Shown here: piece by piece, positions 34,833 to 42,624 of the stretch
Numbering within the stretch: the stretch's first letter is position 1
How the letters are laid out: every line of letters begins with the position of its first letter
NCBI RefSeq assembly: GCF_029537395.1
Contig: NZ_CP120677.1
Span: forward strand, 1,736,001 to 1,800,000
Length of the DNA stretch: 64,000 nt
Source of the DNA: Tissierella sp. Yu-01
GTDB lineage: Bacteria > Bacillota > Clostridia > Tissierellales > Tissierellaceae
Reading direction: 5' to 3'
Program-made: the position numbers and the translations under genes
Notes under the pieces: model-generated
Database searches by the model: none
The model's input: only the letters and a program-made list of their open reading frames with translations
What the model was told of the DNA's origin: nothing

Positions 34833-35448
34833 TAAGCATCCCCTCCTCCATATTTACCAGTTTCGATAAATTATCTACCATTGTATTGAACTTAGGCTGT
34901 ATTTCATACGATAATATATCTGCTATTATGATATTATCTCGGTTGGATAATGCATCTTCAAAATCTGGTAATATTTCACTTAGAGAAATAATATCTCTTG
35001 AATAAAGATTCCAACTTTTATAGTCACTAATCACATCATTTAAATTTCTATTACTATCTATTGTCGAAAAACTCTCAACTAACCAAGTTATACCTTCTAG
35101 TAGAGCATCTAAATCACTCCATGACTTGTGGCATGAACTTTTATAGAAGCTATTCGCTAGGTTTTCTATTAGTTCAGGAGTTCTTTTTAGGTAATCTAGG
35201 GTTGAACTTAGTGTTTCATTTACTAATTCTTTATAGGTAAGTAATACCACTTCCACTTTTTCTATCACTCTGATGTTATCCAAGAAATAATCGTAGTAGT
35301 CACTGAATATTTCATAGTCATCAATTATTAATGAATTAAGTACTTTTGAAGTTTTCGTGACTTCTTTTTCAATTTCGTTTAATATCTTCTCAATTCCACT
35401 TTTATCATTATTAAATTCTAGTATTTGGTTATCTATATAAACTTTCAA
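34819..35448 (-). CDS. Unknown helical protein upstream of maf
   Basis: A 209-aa acidic, mostly helical protein with no recognisable domain. It begins with a short strand-like section (KVYIDNQILEF), followed by helices rich in D, L and N. The start is TTG at 35448, with GGGGG 7 nt upstream. The longer frame's first ATG (35490) overlaps the predicted sigma-28 -10 element, so it would not be transcribed in full. It overlaps maf by 14 bp, suggesting a joint role with the transferase, for example as a partner or specificity factor (inference). Confidence 0.7.
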   Translation of the reverse strand: MKVYIDNQILEFNNDKSGIEKILNEIEKEVTKTSKVLNSLIIDDYEIFSDYYDYFLDNIRVIEKVEVVLLTYKELVNETLSSTLDYLKRTPELIENLANSFYKSSCHKSWSDLDALLEGITWLVESFSTIDSNRNLNDVISDYKSWNLYSRDIISLSEILPDFEDALSNRDNIIIADILSYEIQPKFNTMVDNLSKLVNMEEGMLNDLN

Positions 35449-35480
35449 TATAATACCCCCATTTTTTGAATATATATATT

Positions 35481-35506
35481 GTATCGGCAATAGTTAAAAT
35501 ATATTA
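35481..35506 (-). promoter_or_regulatory. Sigma-28-type promoter of the maf operon
   Basis: TAAT (35506-35503), a 15-bp spacer and CCGATAC (35487-35481), with G before the -10, resemble the flagellin promoter. It lies 33 nt from the TTG start of the unknown gene. The sequence is paralogous to the promoter at 41778-41803. Confidence 0.75.
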
Positions 35507-35521
35507 AATATTGCATCACAT

Positions 35522-35575
35522 AAAAAAGAAGGTGCAGCATTTCAATTTGAAATCTGAAATGTTACTCCCTCCATT
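35522..35575 (-). terminator. Terminator after the CDP-sugar operon
   Basis: GGAGTAACATTTCAG pairs imperfectly with TGAAATGCTGCACC, followed by CTTCTTTTTTATG on the minus strand. It is recognisably related to the terminator at 41827-41878. Confidence 0.65.
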
Positions 35576-35611
35576 TATATAATAAAAAATTCTACTCGCC
35601 TAAATTTACTA

Positions 35612-37540
35612 CTAACTTCGTAATCTATAATAATCGTAACATTCCTTTATTATTGTTACATCTTCATCATACTTATATTTGTAATGATTCTCCTTACCTT
35701 GATATGGTTCTTCAAGTAATTCTAACGAATAATCATACGCAACTTTTAGAAATTCTTCAGTATGCGTATCTGTTTTTTTATAGTGTACATTTATTGATAG
35801 ATTAACTAAAAAAATCGTCTTCTGGCATAATCTTGCATATAATCCTCTAAAAACATCAAAATCATTCTTGACAATTTCCAAGTCTTTGATTACATCATAG
35901 AATCCTTTATGTTGACTGAGCCTACCTTCGAGTGTAGCATAATATGGGATAGTTTTCTTTTCAGTAACTCCAATATTCACATCAGCACTAACCTCTGTCT
36001 TTTCTGCCTTTCCTTCATTTAGTAAAATAACATCTAAACCCAATACACTGCCATACTGACAAACAACTAAATCCCATACCATATGTGGATAATACAGACA
36101 AGCTTCATTTTCCAAATTTTCTTTGATATACTTAACTACATTATATTTCTCTATTATCTTCTTATTATATATACTACCTGACATATAATTAGATGTAAGC
36201 ACATAATTAAATAGAGCACTCTTACCAAGCTTTTTCATACCTACAAAAGGTATACTAAGATTTTGTTTATTTGACTTAACTCTGACAATAGCTATATTGT
36301 CAGAGTTAAATTTCAATTCGTTTATTAGCAATTGTAATTTGTCTAAGTCAATTAAGTCTTCATCACTTAAAAGCAATGCATATTTCCCTTTAGCTAATTC
36401 TATAGCTTTACAAAAATTTAATGCCATTCCTTGATTTTCATCAAATTCAAAATAAGTAACTCTAGAATCTTCTAATTCCTTTATCTTCTCATAAAATTCC
36501 TTGCTTTCATTCTTAGTTCCATTATTAGATACTACAATCTCAATTTCTTCATCCAAACAAGATTGTAATGTATGTATTACATTGTCATAAGCCCTTTTTC
36601 CTCTGTTATAACTAGGTATACAAACACTTAATAATACATTATTACCGAATCTGTTATCCTTATTTAATCTATATTTATGAATTTCTTCTATTACATTAGC
36701 ATATTTTAATCTATCTACATCTGGCCCTATAAATGACCTAGGTAAATAGTTGTTTCTATTCATAAAGTATGATTTGAATTCATCTATATCTTTTAAAACA
36801 ATTATTTTATTTATATAAGATTCATCTATTATACTACCTTGAAAATAGGATAGTAATTTACCAATATCACTAGTAACTATATAACTTTTTTTACCTTTAG
36901 AACTTATCTCTTTAATATATGGTTGAATCTCTGACCAGCATCCATTACTTATAAGCATATAATCAGAAATATTTGTATTCATTACAATATCCTTTTCCAT
37001 ACTTTTGTCAATGTCTAGGATGAATTTCTCTCGTATCAAATCCATCTCTTTATCATATAAGTAATATTCATTCTCAACTCCAGTAGTTATCAACCAATAT
37101 GGTAGTTCTTCAAATGTAATTGATGCATTAATACATCCTACAGCTTTCATCATAGCAATATTCTTTGTATAATTTGACTTAAAGTCCTCTAGGTTTGGTT
37201 TTACAAAAGCTTCATAAATAAATTCTCTTCTCTTTTCAAATGGATAACCATATTTCTGTGCCTTGATATACTTCTCGAAAAATTGAGTATATTCTGAAAG
37301 CCCAAACAAGAAATATGCATATGAAGAATAAAAATCAGATATACTCTTTCTATCCTTCGCGTTTATTTCAGAAAAAGTATATCTTCTAGTTTCAATATCA
37401 TTATCTATTTCTTGAAACATTATATAAGCAATTCTAAAGCGTTCATTTTCTATCAATTGACTAATCTTTTCCATCTTAGTTTCTAGTTCCTGAATTGTTA
37501 AATTCACATTTTCACCACTTTCATATTTACATTTAATCAT
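35612..37540 (-). CDS. Family 2 glycosyltransferase with long N-terminal domain
   Basis: The GT-A domain occupies about residues 300-470: LLSVCIPSYNRGKRAYDNVI, EIVVSNNGT, ENQGMALNFCKAIELAKGKYALLLSDEDLID, with SDED as the DxD-like motif. Residues 1-290 form an unassigned N-terminal region that contains a DUF-like alpha/beta part (YMLISNGCWSEIQPYI). The 642-aa product is last in the rfbH operon and probably transfers the CDP-dideoxyhexose or extends the flagellar glycan. ATG 37540 overlaps the upstream stop (ATGATTAA). A GTG at 37507 with GGTGA upstream is an alternative start. Confidence 0.8.
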   Translation of the reverse strand: MIKCKYESGENVNLTIQELETKMEKISQLIENERFRIAYIMFQEIDNDIETRRYTFSEINAKDRKSISDFYSSYAYFLFGLSEYTQFFEKYIKAQKYGYPFEKRREFIYEAFVKPNLEDFKSNYTKNIAMMKAVGCINASITFEELPYWLITTGVENEYYLYDKEMDLIREKFILDIDKSMEKDIVMNTNISDYMLISNGCWSEIQPYIKEISSKGKKSYIVTSDIGKLLSYFQGSIIDESYINKIIVLKDIDEFKSYFMNRNNYLPRSFIGPDVDRLKYANVIEEIHKYRLNKDNRFGNNVLLSVCIPSYNRGKRAYDNVIHTLQSCLDEEIEIVVSNNGTKNESKEFYEKIKELEDSRVTYFEFDENQGMALNFCKAIELAKGKYALLLSDEDLIDLDKLQLLINELKFNSDNIAIVRVKSNKQNLSIPFVGMKKLGKSALFNYVLTSNYMSGSIYNKKIIEKYNVVKYIKENLENEACLYYPHMVWDLVVCQYGSVLGLDVILLNEGKAEKTEVSADVNIGVTEKKTIPYYATLEGRLSQHKGFYDVIKDLEIVKNDFDVFRGLYARLCQKTIFLVNLSINVHYKKTDTHTEEFLKVAYDYSLELLEEPYQGKENHYKYKYDEDVTIIKECYDYYRLRS

Positions 37541-38432
37541 ATTCTTTTAATTTTCTTATTCCTTCCTCTAATGAAATTTTCGGATGCCAATTTGGTAAGA
37601 CTTTTCCTTTATTCCATGTGATCATAACTTCTCTATTACGATATGGTCTTCTACCCCAATTTATATTTAGCTTAGTTGCATATACTTCTTCAAACTTCTC
37701 AACTAATTCTTTTAGATTAATAGGTTTATTCGTACATACGGAATATTTACTATTTTTTATATTTTCATTCTTAAACAAATTATTTGAAGCCGTAATATAC
37801 GCTTCTATTACATCGTCAATATATACAATATCAAGTAATTGTTCCCCTAACGACATATCTAGAGGTGTATTATTCTTATATGTTTTTCTTAATAAATTTA
37901 TTATTTTGGGTCTATTATCATGAGGACCAAATGTATCAAACAATTCTAAGGTTATTGCTTTTATCCCTTTGGATTCTGTATAATACTTAAGGATTGATTC
38001 AAAGGCTTGTTTAGTAGCTGCATATAGGTTAACAGGATTATAATCGTCATTATTATAGTGTTGCCACGATGTTCCTGTGTTTACTAGGATATTAACCTGG
38101 CTCTTTAACATAGCTTCTAATATGTGAGTTCCAAACTTAATATTGCTTTCAATGAGGGCGTCAACGTCACTAAGCGTATGTTCTATTGTAACCAGTGAAG
38201 CTAAATGAAAAATCACCTGAGGTTTAACTTCATTGAAAAATTCTATTAAGCATTCTACATTACCATCATATATTAAAATATTTACATCATTAGTTATATC
38301 CTCTATATATTTAAATGAAGACTCTAACCTAGTTATAAGGTGCACATCCCATTTATCACGTACCAACTTTTTAGCCAATTTTGATCCTATATAACCAGTG
38401 GCACCTGTTATAATCGCAGTTTTTTTATCCAA
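37533..38432 (-). CDS. NAD(P)-dependent sugar epimerase/reductase (extended SDR)
   Basis: A 299-aa extended short-chain dehydrogenase. The Rossmann motif TGATGYIGSKLAKKL (GxxGxxG) is at 9-23. The catalytic pattern T..(W)..Y...K appears as NTGTSWQHYN and YAATKQAFE (about 117-150). DIVYIDDVIEAYITA is the usual sugar-SDR segment. Following rfbG, rfbF and rfbH, it is likely the last-step CDP-dideoxyhexose 4-reductase, equivalent to abequose or paratose synthase. The stereochemistry of its product cannot be told. Confidence 0.8.
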   Translation of the reverse strand: MDKKTAIITGATGYIGSKLAKKLVRDKWDVHLITRLESSFKYIEDITNDVNILIYDGNVECLIEFFNEVKPQVIFHLASLVTIEHTLSDVDALIESNIKFGTHILEAMLKSQVNILVNTGTSWQHYNNDDYNPVNLYAATKQAFESILKYYTESKGIKAITLELFDTFGPHDNRPKIINLLRKTYKNNTPLDMSLGEQLLDIVYIDDVIEAYITASNNLFKNENIKNSKYSVCTNKPINLKELVEKFEEVYATKLNINWGRRPYRNREVMITWNKGKVLPNWHPKISLEEGIRKLKEYD

Positions 38433-38454
38433 TATACCACCTCATTTAAATCTA

Positions 38455-39528
38455 TTAATCCCTACTACAAAAATATTCTATATGATTCAAGCATAATTTA
38501 TAAATATCTTTTTCTCTATATCTTTTGTACCAGCCAACTGTTAACTCGATGGCCTCTTCGACTCCCAAAGTGGGTTTCCAACCTAAATTAAACATAGCCT
38601 TGCTAATATCTAAATTTAACAATTTAGACTCATGTGGTTGACCTTCTTTTGAAACATACTTAATTTCACCTTTACCATAAAAAGATACTATCATTTCAGC
38701 GATTTCCTTAACTTTCACCACTGATTCAAGATTTGGTCCAAAGTTCCATGCTCCGCTATATACTACTGGGTTTTCTATCATTTTCTGAGCTAATGACAAA
38801 TAACCACTAATTGGATCTAATACATGTTGCCATGGTCTTATGGCATTTGGATTTCTTATTTCGATAGGTTTATTTAACTCAATTGCTCTTATACAATCAG
38901 GAATGATTCTATCCTTCGCCCAATCACCGCCACCAATAACATTCCCAGCTCTTACAGACGATATAGCTTTGTTATGCTTTTTATAATCTTTTGGGTTCAT
39001 AAATGAATTTCTCCACGATGCTATAAGTAACTCAGAACAACCTTTAGATGAGCTATATGGATCGAATCCACCCATTGCATCATTTTCCTTGTACCCCCAG
39101 ACTTGTTCTTTATTATCATAGCATTTATCAGTAGTAACCATTATACCTACTTTTGTCTCTTTACAGAATCTAATGCATTCTAAAATATTTAAGGTTCCCA
39201 TTACGTTAATCTCATAGGTTTCTCTTGGAATCTCATATGATAATCTAACTAACGGTTGAGCTGCTAAATGAAAGACGAATTCAGGCTGATATACATCAAA
39301 TATTTTTTTCAACTTTTCATAATCTCTAATATCACCGCGAATATCAATTATCTTATCGCTCATTTTAGCTAACATAAAATTATCTTTTTCAGTATAAGGA
39401 TCTAATGCATACCCTACAACTTTTGCTCCTAACTCAGTTAGCCAAATGCTAAGCCATGAGCCTTTAAAACCAGTATGTCCAGTAACTAAAACTGTCTTAT
39501 CACGAAAAACATCATTAAAAAACTTCAT
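38455..39528 (-). CDS. rfbG: CDP-glucose 4,6-dehydratase
   Basis: Converts CDP-glucose to CDP-4-keto-6-deoxyglucose. The 357-aa SDR has TVLVTGHTGFKGSWLSIWL (about 12-30), the distinctive HTGFKG of this family. VTTDKCYDNKE supplies the catalytic D/K triad region, and PYSSSKGCSELLI the YxxxK equivalent. RAGNVIGGGDWAKDRIIPDCIRA follows. It lies between rfbF and the SDR gene with 1-22 bp gaps. Confidence 0.95.
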   Translation of the reverse strand: MKFFNDVFRDKTVLVTGHTGFKGSWLSIWLTELGAKVVGYALDPYTEKDNFMLAKMSDKIIDIRGDIRDYEKLKKIFDVYQPEFVFHLAAQPLVRLSYEIPRETYEINVMGTLNILECIRFCKETKVGIMVTTDKCYDNKEQVWGYKENDAMGGFDPYSSSKGCSELLIASWRNSFMNPKDYKKHNKAISSVRAGNVIGGGDWAKDRIIPDCIRAIELNKPIEIRNPNAIRPWQHVLDPISGYLSLAQKMIENPVVYSGAWNFGPNLESVVKVKEIAEMIVSFYGKGEIKYVSKEGQPHESKLLNLDISKAMFNLGWKPTLGVEEAIELTVGWYKRYREKDIYKLCLNHIEYFCSRD

Positions 39529-39529
39529 C

Positions 39530-40303
39530 TTACCAAACCTTCCAAAAAGCCTTATTTTTCTTCCATAAATTTTCTAGATAATGTAAATCTCTTTCATTAT
39601 CCATACAAGCCCAATATCCATTATGTTTATATACAGCAATTTCTCCTCTAGTAGCTAATTGTTCAAATATACCCGCTTCAAGATCACATTGTACATCTTC
39701 GGTTAAATATTCTAACAAACATCTATTAAATACCATATAACCACCGTTTATTAACCCCTGTGATGTTTGAGCCTTTTCTTCAAATACAGTCAATATATCT
39801 CCTTCTGCTATTAGTTCTCCAAATCTAGCAGGTGGATGGACTCCTGAAATTGTGACCATTTTTCCCATCTTATTATGAAAATCTATAAGTTCTTTTATAT
39901 TTATGTCCGCTACACCATCACCATAGGTAAGTAAGTTTGTATCTTCATCGAGATATTTTTCTATTCTTTTTAATCTTCCACCTTTTAATGTATCGATTCC
40001 TGTATCTACTAAGGTAACCTTCCAGTCTAACTCTTCATGCCCGTTATGAAATTCAATACTGTTATCCGATAAATCTACAGTAAAATCCTTGTTTTTATAT
40101 TGGTAATGTGTAAAATAGTCTTTTATAATCTCACCTTTATATCCAAGACATATAATAAAGTCTTTAATTCCGTAATGAGAATAGATTTTCATTATATGCC
40201 ATAGTATAGGCTTTCCTCCTATCTGCACCATTGGTTTGGGAATAGTTGAAGTTATCTCACCTAATCTACTTCCATATCCACCTGCTAGAATAATTAATTT
40301 CAT
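39530..40303 (-). CDS. rfbF: Glucose-1-phosphate cytidylyltransferase
   Basis: Makes CDP-glucose, the first committed step to 3,6-dideoxyhexoses. The 257-aa protein has the nucleotidyltransferase signature ILAGGYGSRLGEITSTIPKPMVQIGGKPILWH (about 4-35), YGDGVADINI (metal-binding D), SGVHPPARFGEL, and EAGIFEQLATRGEIAVYKHNGYWACMDNERDL at the C-terminus. These are specific for RfbF over other sugar nucleotidyltransferases. The length matches the family. Confidence 0.96.
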   Translation of the reverse strand: MKLIILAGGYGSRLGEITSTIPKPMVQIGGKPILWHIMKIYSHYGIKDFIICLGYKGEIIKDYFTHYQYKNKDFTVDLSDNSIEFHNGHEELDWKVTLVDTGIDTLKGGRLKRIEKYLDEDTNLLTYGDGVADINIKELIDFHNKMGKMVTISGVHPPARFGELIAEGDILTVFEEKAQTSQGLINGGYMVFNRCLLEYLTEDVQCDLEAGIFEQLATRGEIAVYKHNGYWACMDNERDLHYLENLWKKNKAFWKVW

Positions 40304-40335
40304 CTATATCTCCTTCCAATTGAATCTTCTTAGTT

Positions 40336-41643
40336 CTATAATTCTTTAAAGAATTTATCAAAGATTTCTATTATATACTCTATCCTTCTATCATCAATTC
40401 CTGGATAAACCCCAATAAAAAATGTATTATTCATTATGTAATCAGTATTAGATAAATCTCCTATGACTCTAAATTGTACATCTTTATAAGCAGGTTGTCT
40501 AATTATGTTTCCTGCAAATAATTGTCTTGTTAATATCTTGTTGTTTTCCAAATACCTTACAATTTCGTTTTTATCAAATTTATTGTTTTCTTTTACGGTA
40601 ATAGGAAACGCAAACCAAGACGGGTCAGAGTTTTTTGTAGCTTGAGGTAAAATTAGAAACTGCTGATATTTAGCTAATGCTTCATATAATTTTTTAAAGT
40701 TATCTTTTCGTTTCTCTACAAAATAAGGTAACTTCTTTAATTGAGCAACACCAATTGAAGCTTGCATATCAGTTATTTTCAAATTGTATCCAATGTGTGA
40801 ATAAACATATTTATGATCATATCCTTTAGGAAGTGTACCAAATTGAGTATCAAATCTTTTCCCACATGTATTATTTGCTCCTGGCTCACAATAGCAGTCT
40901 CTTCCCCAGTCTCTAAATGATCTTAAAATATTTTTATATTGTAGTTCATTTACTAGCACTGCTCCACCTTCACCCATTGTTATATGATGCGCTGGATAAA
41001 AGCTTACTGTAGATGCATGTCCAAAAGAACCAACCATTTTCCCATTATATGTAGAACCAACTGCATCACAACAATCTTCTATCACATATAAATTATTCTC
41101 TCTAGCAAATTTCATTACTGAGTCAATATCAAATGGATTCCCTAATGTATGCGCAATCATAATAGCTCTTGTTTTATCTGATAAAGCTTTTTCTAAATCT
41201 TCAACCTTAATATTATATGTTCCAATTTCAACATCAACAAATACAGGTATTAGTCCATTTTGTATTATTGGATTTACAGTTGTCGGAAATCCCGCCGCTA
41301 CAGTTATTACTTCATCCCCAGGTTTTAATCTTTGCTCTCCAAGTTTTGGAGATGTAAATGCAGTTAATGCCAATAGATTAGCAGAGGAACCCGAAGTAGT
41401 TAACAAACAATATTTATTGCCCATATATTCTGCAAACTCTTTTTCAAAAACTTCTGCATATCTACCTGTTGTGAGCCAAAAATCTAATGAAGCATCCACC
41501 AGATTAACCATTTCATCCTCATCATAAACCCTACCTGCAAATGTAATTATGTCTTTGCCTGATTCAAATCTTTCTTGTTTTGCTTTATGCTCTTCATTAT
41601 AATATTGTTTAACTTTTTCAAGTATTTCTTGTCTTAAATCCAT
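40336..41643 (-). CDS. rfbH: CDP-4-keto-6-deoxy-D-glucose 3-dehydrase (E1, RfbH)
   Basis: A PMP-dependent iron-sulfur enzyme that removes the 3-OH of CDP-4-keto-6-deoxyglucose. The 435-aa protein has the E1 hallmark [16 protein letters not shown], where His220 replaces the usual PLP lysine. The cysteines for the [2Fe-2S] cluster are at 191-192 (EDCCDA) and 250, 252, 260 ([12 protein letters not shown]). ATG 41643 has AGGTGA 8 nt upstream, preferred over an ATG 13 codons earlier without a ribosome site. It is first of the operon behind a sigma-28-type promoter. The partner E3 reductase is not encoded in this window. Confidence 0.95.
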   Translation of the reverse strand: MDLRQEILEKVKQYYNEEHKAKQERFESGKDIITFAGRVYDEDEMVNLVDASLDFWLTTGRYAEVFEKEFAEYMGNKYCLLTTSGSSANLLALTAFTSPKLGEQRLKPGDEVITVAAGFPTTVNPIIQNGLIPVFVDVEIGTYNIKVEDLEKALSDKTRAIMIAHTLGNPFDIDSVMKFARENNLYVIEDCCDAVGSTYNGKMVGSFGHASTVSFYPAHHITMGEGGAVLVNELQYKNILRSFRDWGRDCYCEPGANNTCGKRFDTQFGTLPKGYDHKYVYSHIGYNLKITDMQASIGVAQLKKLPYFVEKRKDNFKKLYEALAKYQQFLILPQATKNSDPSWFAFPITVKENNKFDKNEIVRYLENNKILTRQLFAGNIIRQPAYKDVQFRVIGDLSNTDYIMNNTFFIGVYPGIDDRRIEYIIEIFDKFFKEL

Positions 41644-41777
41644 ACTAAAAATCACCTTTTCTAATTTTTGTTCTTCAGACATTATTGCATAAGCGTTGTG
41701 AATAACATCTTTGAATGCAATTTACCTTGATACGTGCTTCTATGAATTCTAATTGTTTAATACATATACAATATTAA

Positions 41778-41803
41778 ATATCGGCAACAATTGCAGAATA
41801 TTA
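41778..41803 (-). promoter_or_regulatory. Sigma-28-type promoter of the rfbH operon
   Basis: TAAT (41803-41800), 15 bp, then CCGATAT (41784-41778) preceded by G. It lies about 135 nt upstream of the rfbH start. Same spacing and flanks (TTGCCGATA) as the promoter at 35481-35506. Confidence 0.78.
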
Positions 41804-41826
41804 ATATTGTGTCGGATTTTGTCATA

Positions 41827-41878
41827 AAAAGGAAGGAGTAGCTTTTCAGTATGGAATCTGAAAGTTACTCCTTCAGTT
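41827..41878 (-). terminator. Terminator after toxN
   Basis: GAAGGAGTA pairs with TACTCCTTC, with an inner TTTCAG/CTGAAA stem, followed by CTTTTTATG on the minus strand. It begins directly after the toxN stop codon. The hairpin is related to that at 35522-35575. Confidence 0.85.
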
Positions 41879-41880
41879 AT

Positions 41881-42399
41881 TTATGTAGCTTCTAGCACTG
41901 TCTGATACTCTAAACACTTTTCTTCAAGAAATTTAAAATCACAGCTATTTTTTGTCAATTCAGGATTATAATTATTTATTATTCTTAAATATGTTCTCTT
42001 TGACCGATTTAAAATTATTTGCCTATTAGAATTAATATAGTCCAGTTGTTTCTGTAAAAATATTCTTCTGATACCATTCTCCTCATCATTGATAATTCTT
42101 TCTGTAATTGCAACCTTTGGTACTGGTATCATAAAATTAAACCTTAAAGACCCCTTAATTTTATTAAATTTATCATCATCAAAGATTATTAAGAAATTTT
42201 CAGACTTCTTTTTCTTATATGAAGTTACCGGTACATAATAGTCAACATTATTTATTGATAGCACAATACCGCATAAAAACTTTTGTTCATTTTTATATTC
42301 TATATTAGGAACTTTTGTAAATCCCCTACGTTTTATTTCTTCTTGTTTTAAATAATTTATGTACTCTTTATCGACATCATAGAAGCTTAACTTATCCAT
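41881..42399 (-). CDS. toxN: Type III toxin-antitoxin endoribonuclease ToxN/AbiQ family
   Basis: ToxN toxins cut cellular and antitoxin RNA and are held inactive by ToxI RNA pseudoknots. Many abort phage infection. This 172-aa protein is family-sized and shows the family pattern: LSFYDVDKEYINYLK at 4-18, KVPN, FLCGIVLSINNVDYYVPVTSYKKK (about 41-64), SLRFNFMIPV, KQLDYINSNRQII and CDFKFLEEKC near the C-terminus. ATG 42399 has AGAGGTG 5 nt upstream, between the gene and a terminator. Three ToxI repeats lie upstream behind a consensus promoter, so the locus appears intact. Confidence 0.93.
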   Translation of the reverse strand: MDKLSFYDVDKEYINYLKQEEIKRRGFTKVPNIEYKNEQKFLCGIVLSINNVDYYVPVTSYKKKKSENFLIIFDDDKFNKIKGSLRFNFMIPVPKVAITERIINDEENGIRRIFLQKQLDYINSNRQIILNRSKRTYLRIINNYNPELTKNSCDFKFLEEKCLEYQTVLEAT

Positions 42400-42415
42400 T
42401 AGCACACCTCTTGAT

Positions 42416-42451
42416 ATAACAATAGCAGGGTTCCCCCTGCTATTGCATCAT
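42416..42451. repeat. Flanking hairpin repeat, toxN side
   Basis: This 36-bp stretch matches 44641-44676 at 33 of 36 positions in the same orientation. Both contain the CAATAGCAGGG stem. Together they bracket the AAA-TOPRIM-ToxI segment. Confidence 0.8.
42420..42445 (-). terminator. Leaky terminator between ToxI repeats and toxN
   Basis: An 11-bp stem CAATAGCAGGG/CCCTGCTATTG with a GGAA loop (minus strand), followed by a weak T tract (TTATATC). In type III systems a partial terminator here sets the antitoxin:toxin ratio. Confidence 0.85.
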
Positions 42452-42589
42452 AATTTCGCTCTTAATTAAGTGGCGAAGCACTCTTCTCAATAATTTCGCT
42501 CTTAAAAAAGTGGCGAAGCACTCTTCTCAATAATTTCGCTCTTAAAAAAGTGGCGAAGCACTCTTCATCATTGATAGTTACCTATCTAT
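42452..42589 (-). ncRNA. toxI: ToxI-type antitoxin RNA with 2.9 tandem 40-nt repeats
   Basis: Two full 40-nt units and one of about 36 nt (period 40, at 42451, 42491 and 42531) each contain AGTGCTTCGCCACTT and AAGAGCGAAATTA on the minus strand. The unit nearest toxN differs (AATTAA for AAAAAA). AGTG..CACT and TTCGC..GCGAA offer the pairing for a compact pseudoknot. The predicted transcript starts near 42589 with a GATAG-GTAA-CTATC hairpin. Repeat number is close to AbiQ antiQ (2.8) and Bt ToxI (2.9). Confidence 0.9.
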
Positions 42590-42595
42590 AATATT

Positions 42596-42624
42596 ATTAT
42601 ACGTTAGCCAAAAAATTATGTCAA
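42596..42624 (-). promoter_or_regulatory. Consensus sigma-A promoter of toxIN
   Basis: TTGACA (42624-42619), 17 bp, TATAAT (42601-42596): a perfect consensus. The -35 overlaps the last codons of the TOPRIM gene, so toxIN has its own strong promoter within the islet. Confidence 0.93.

Noticed and set aside
42451-42566. Tandem 40-nt repeats resembling a small CRISPR array
   Set aside because: The repeats are contiguous with no unique spacers and no cas genes. Promoter, terminator and toxN place them as ToxI RNA.
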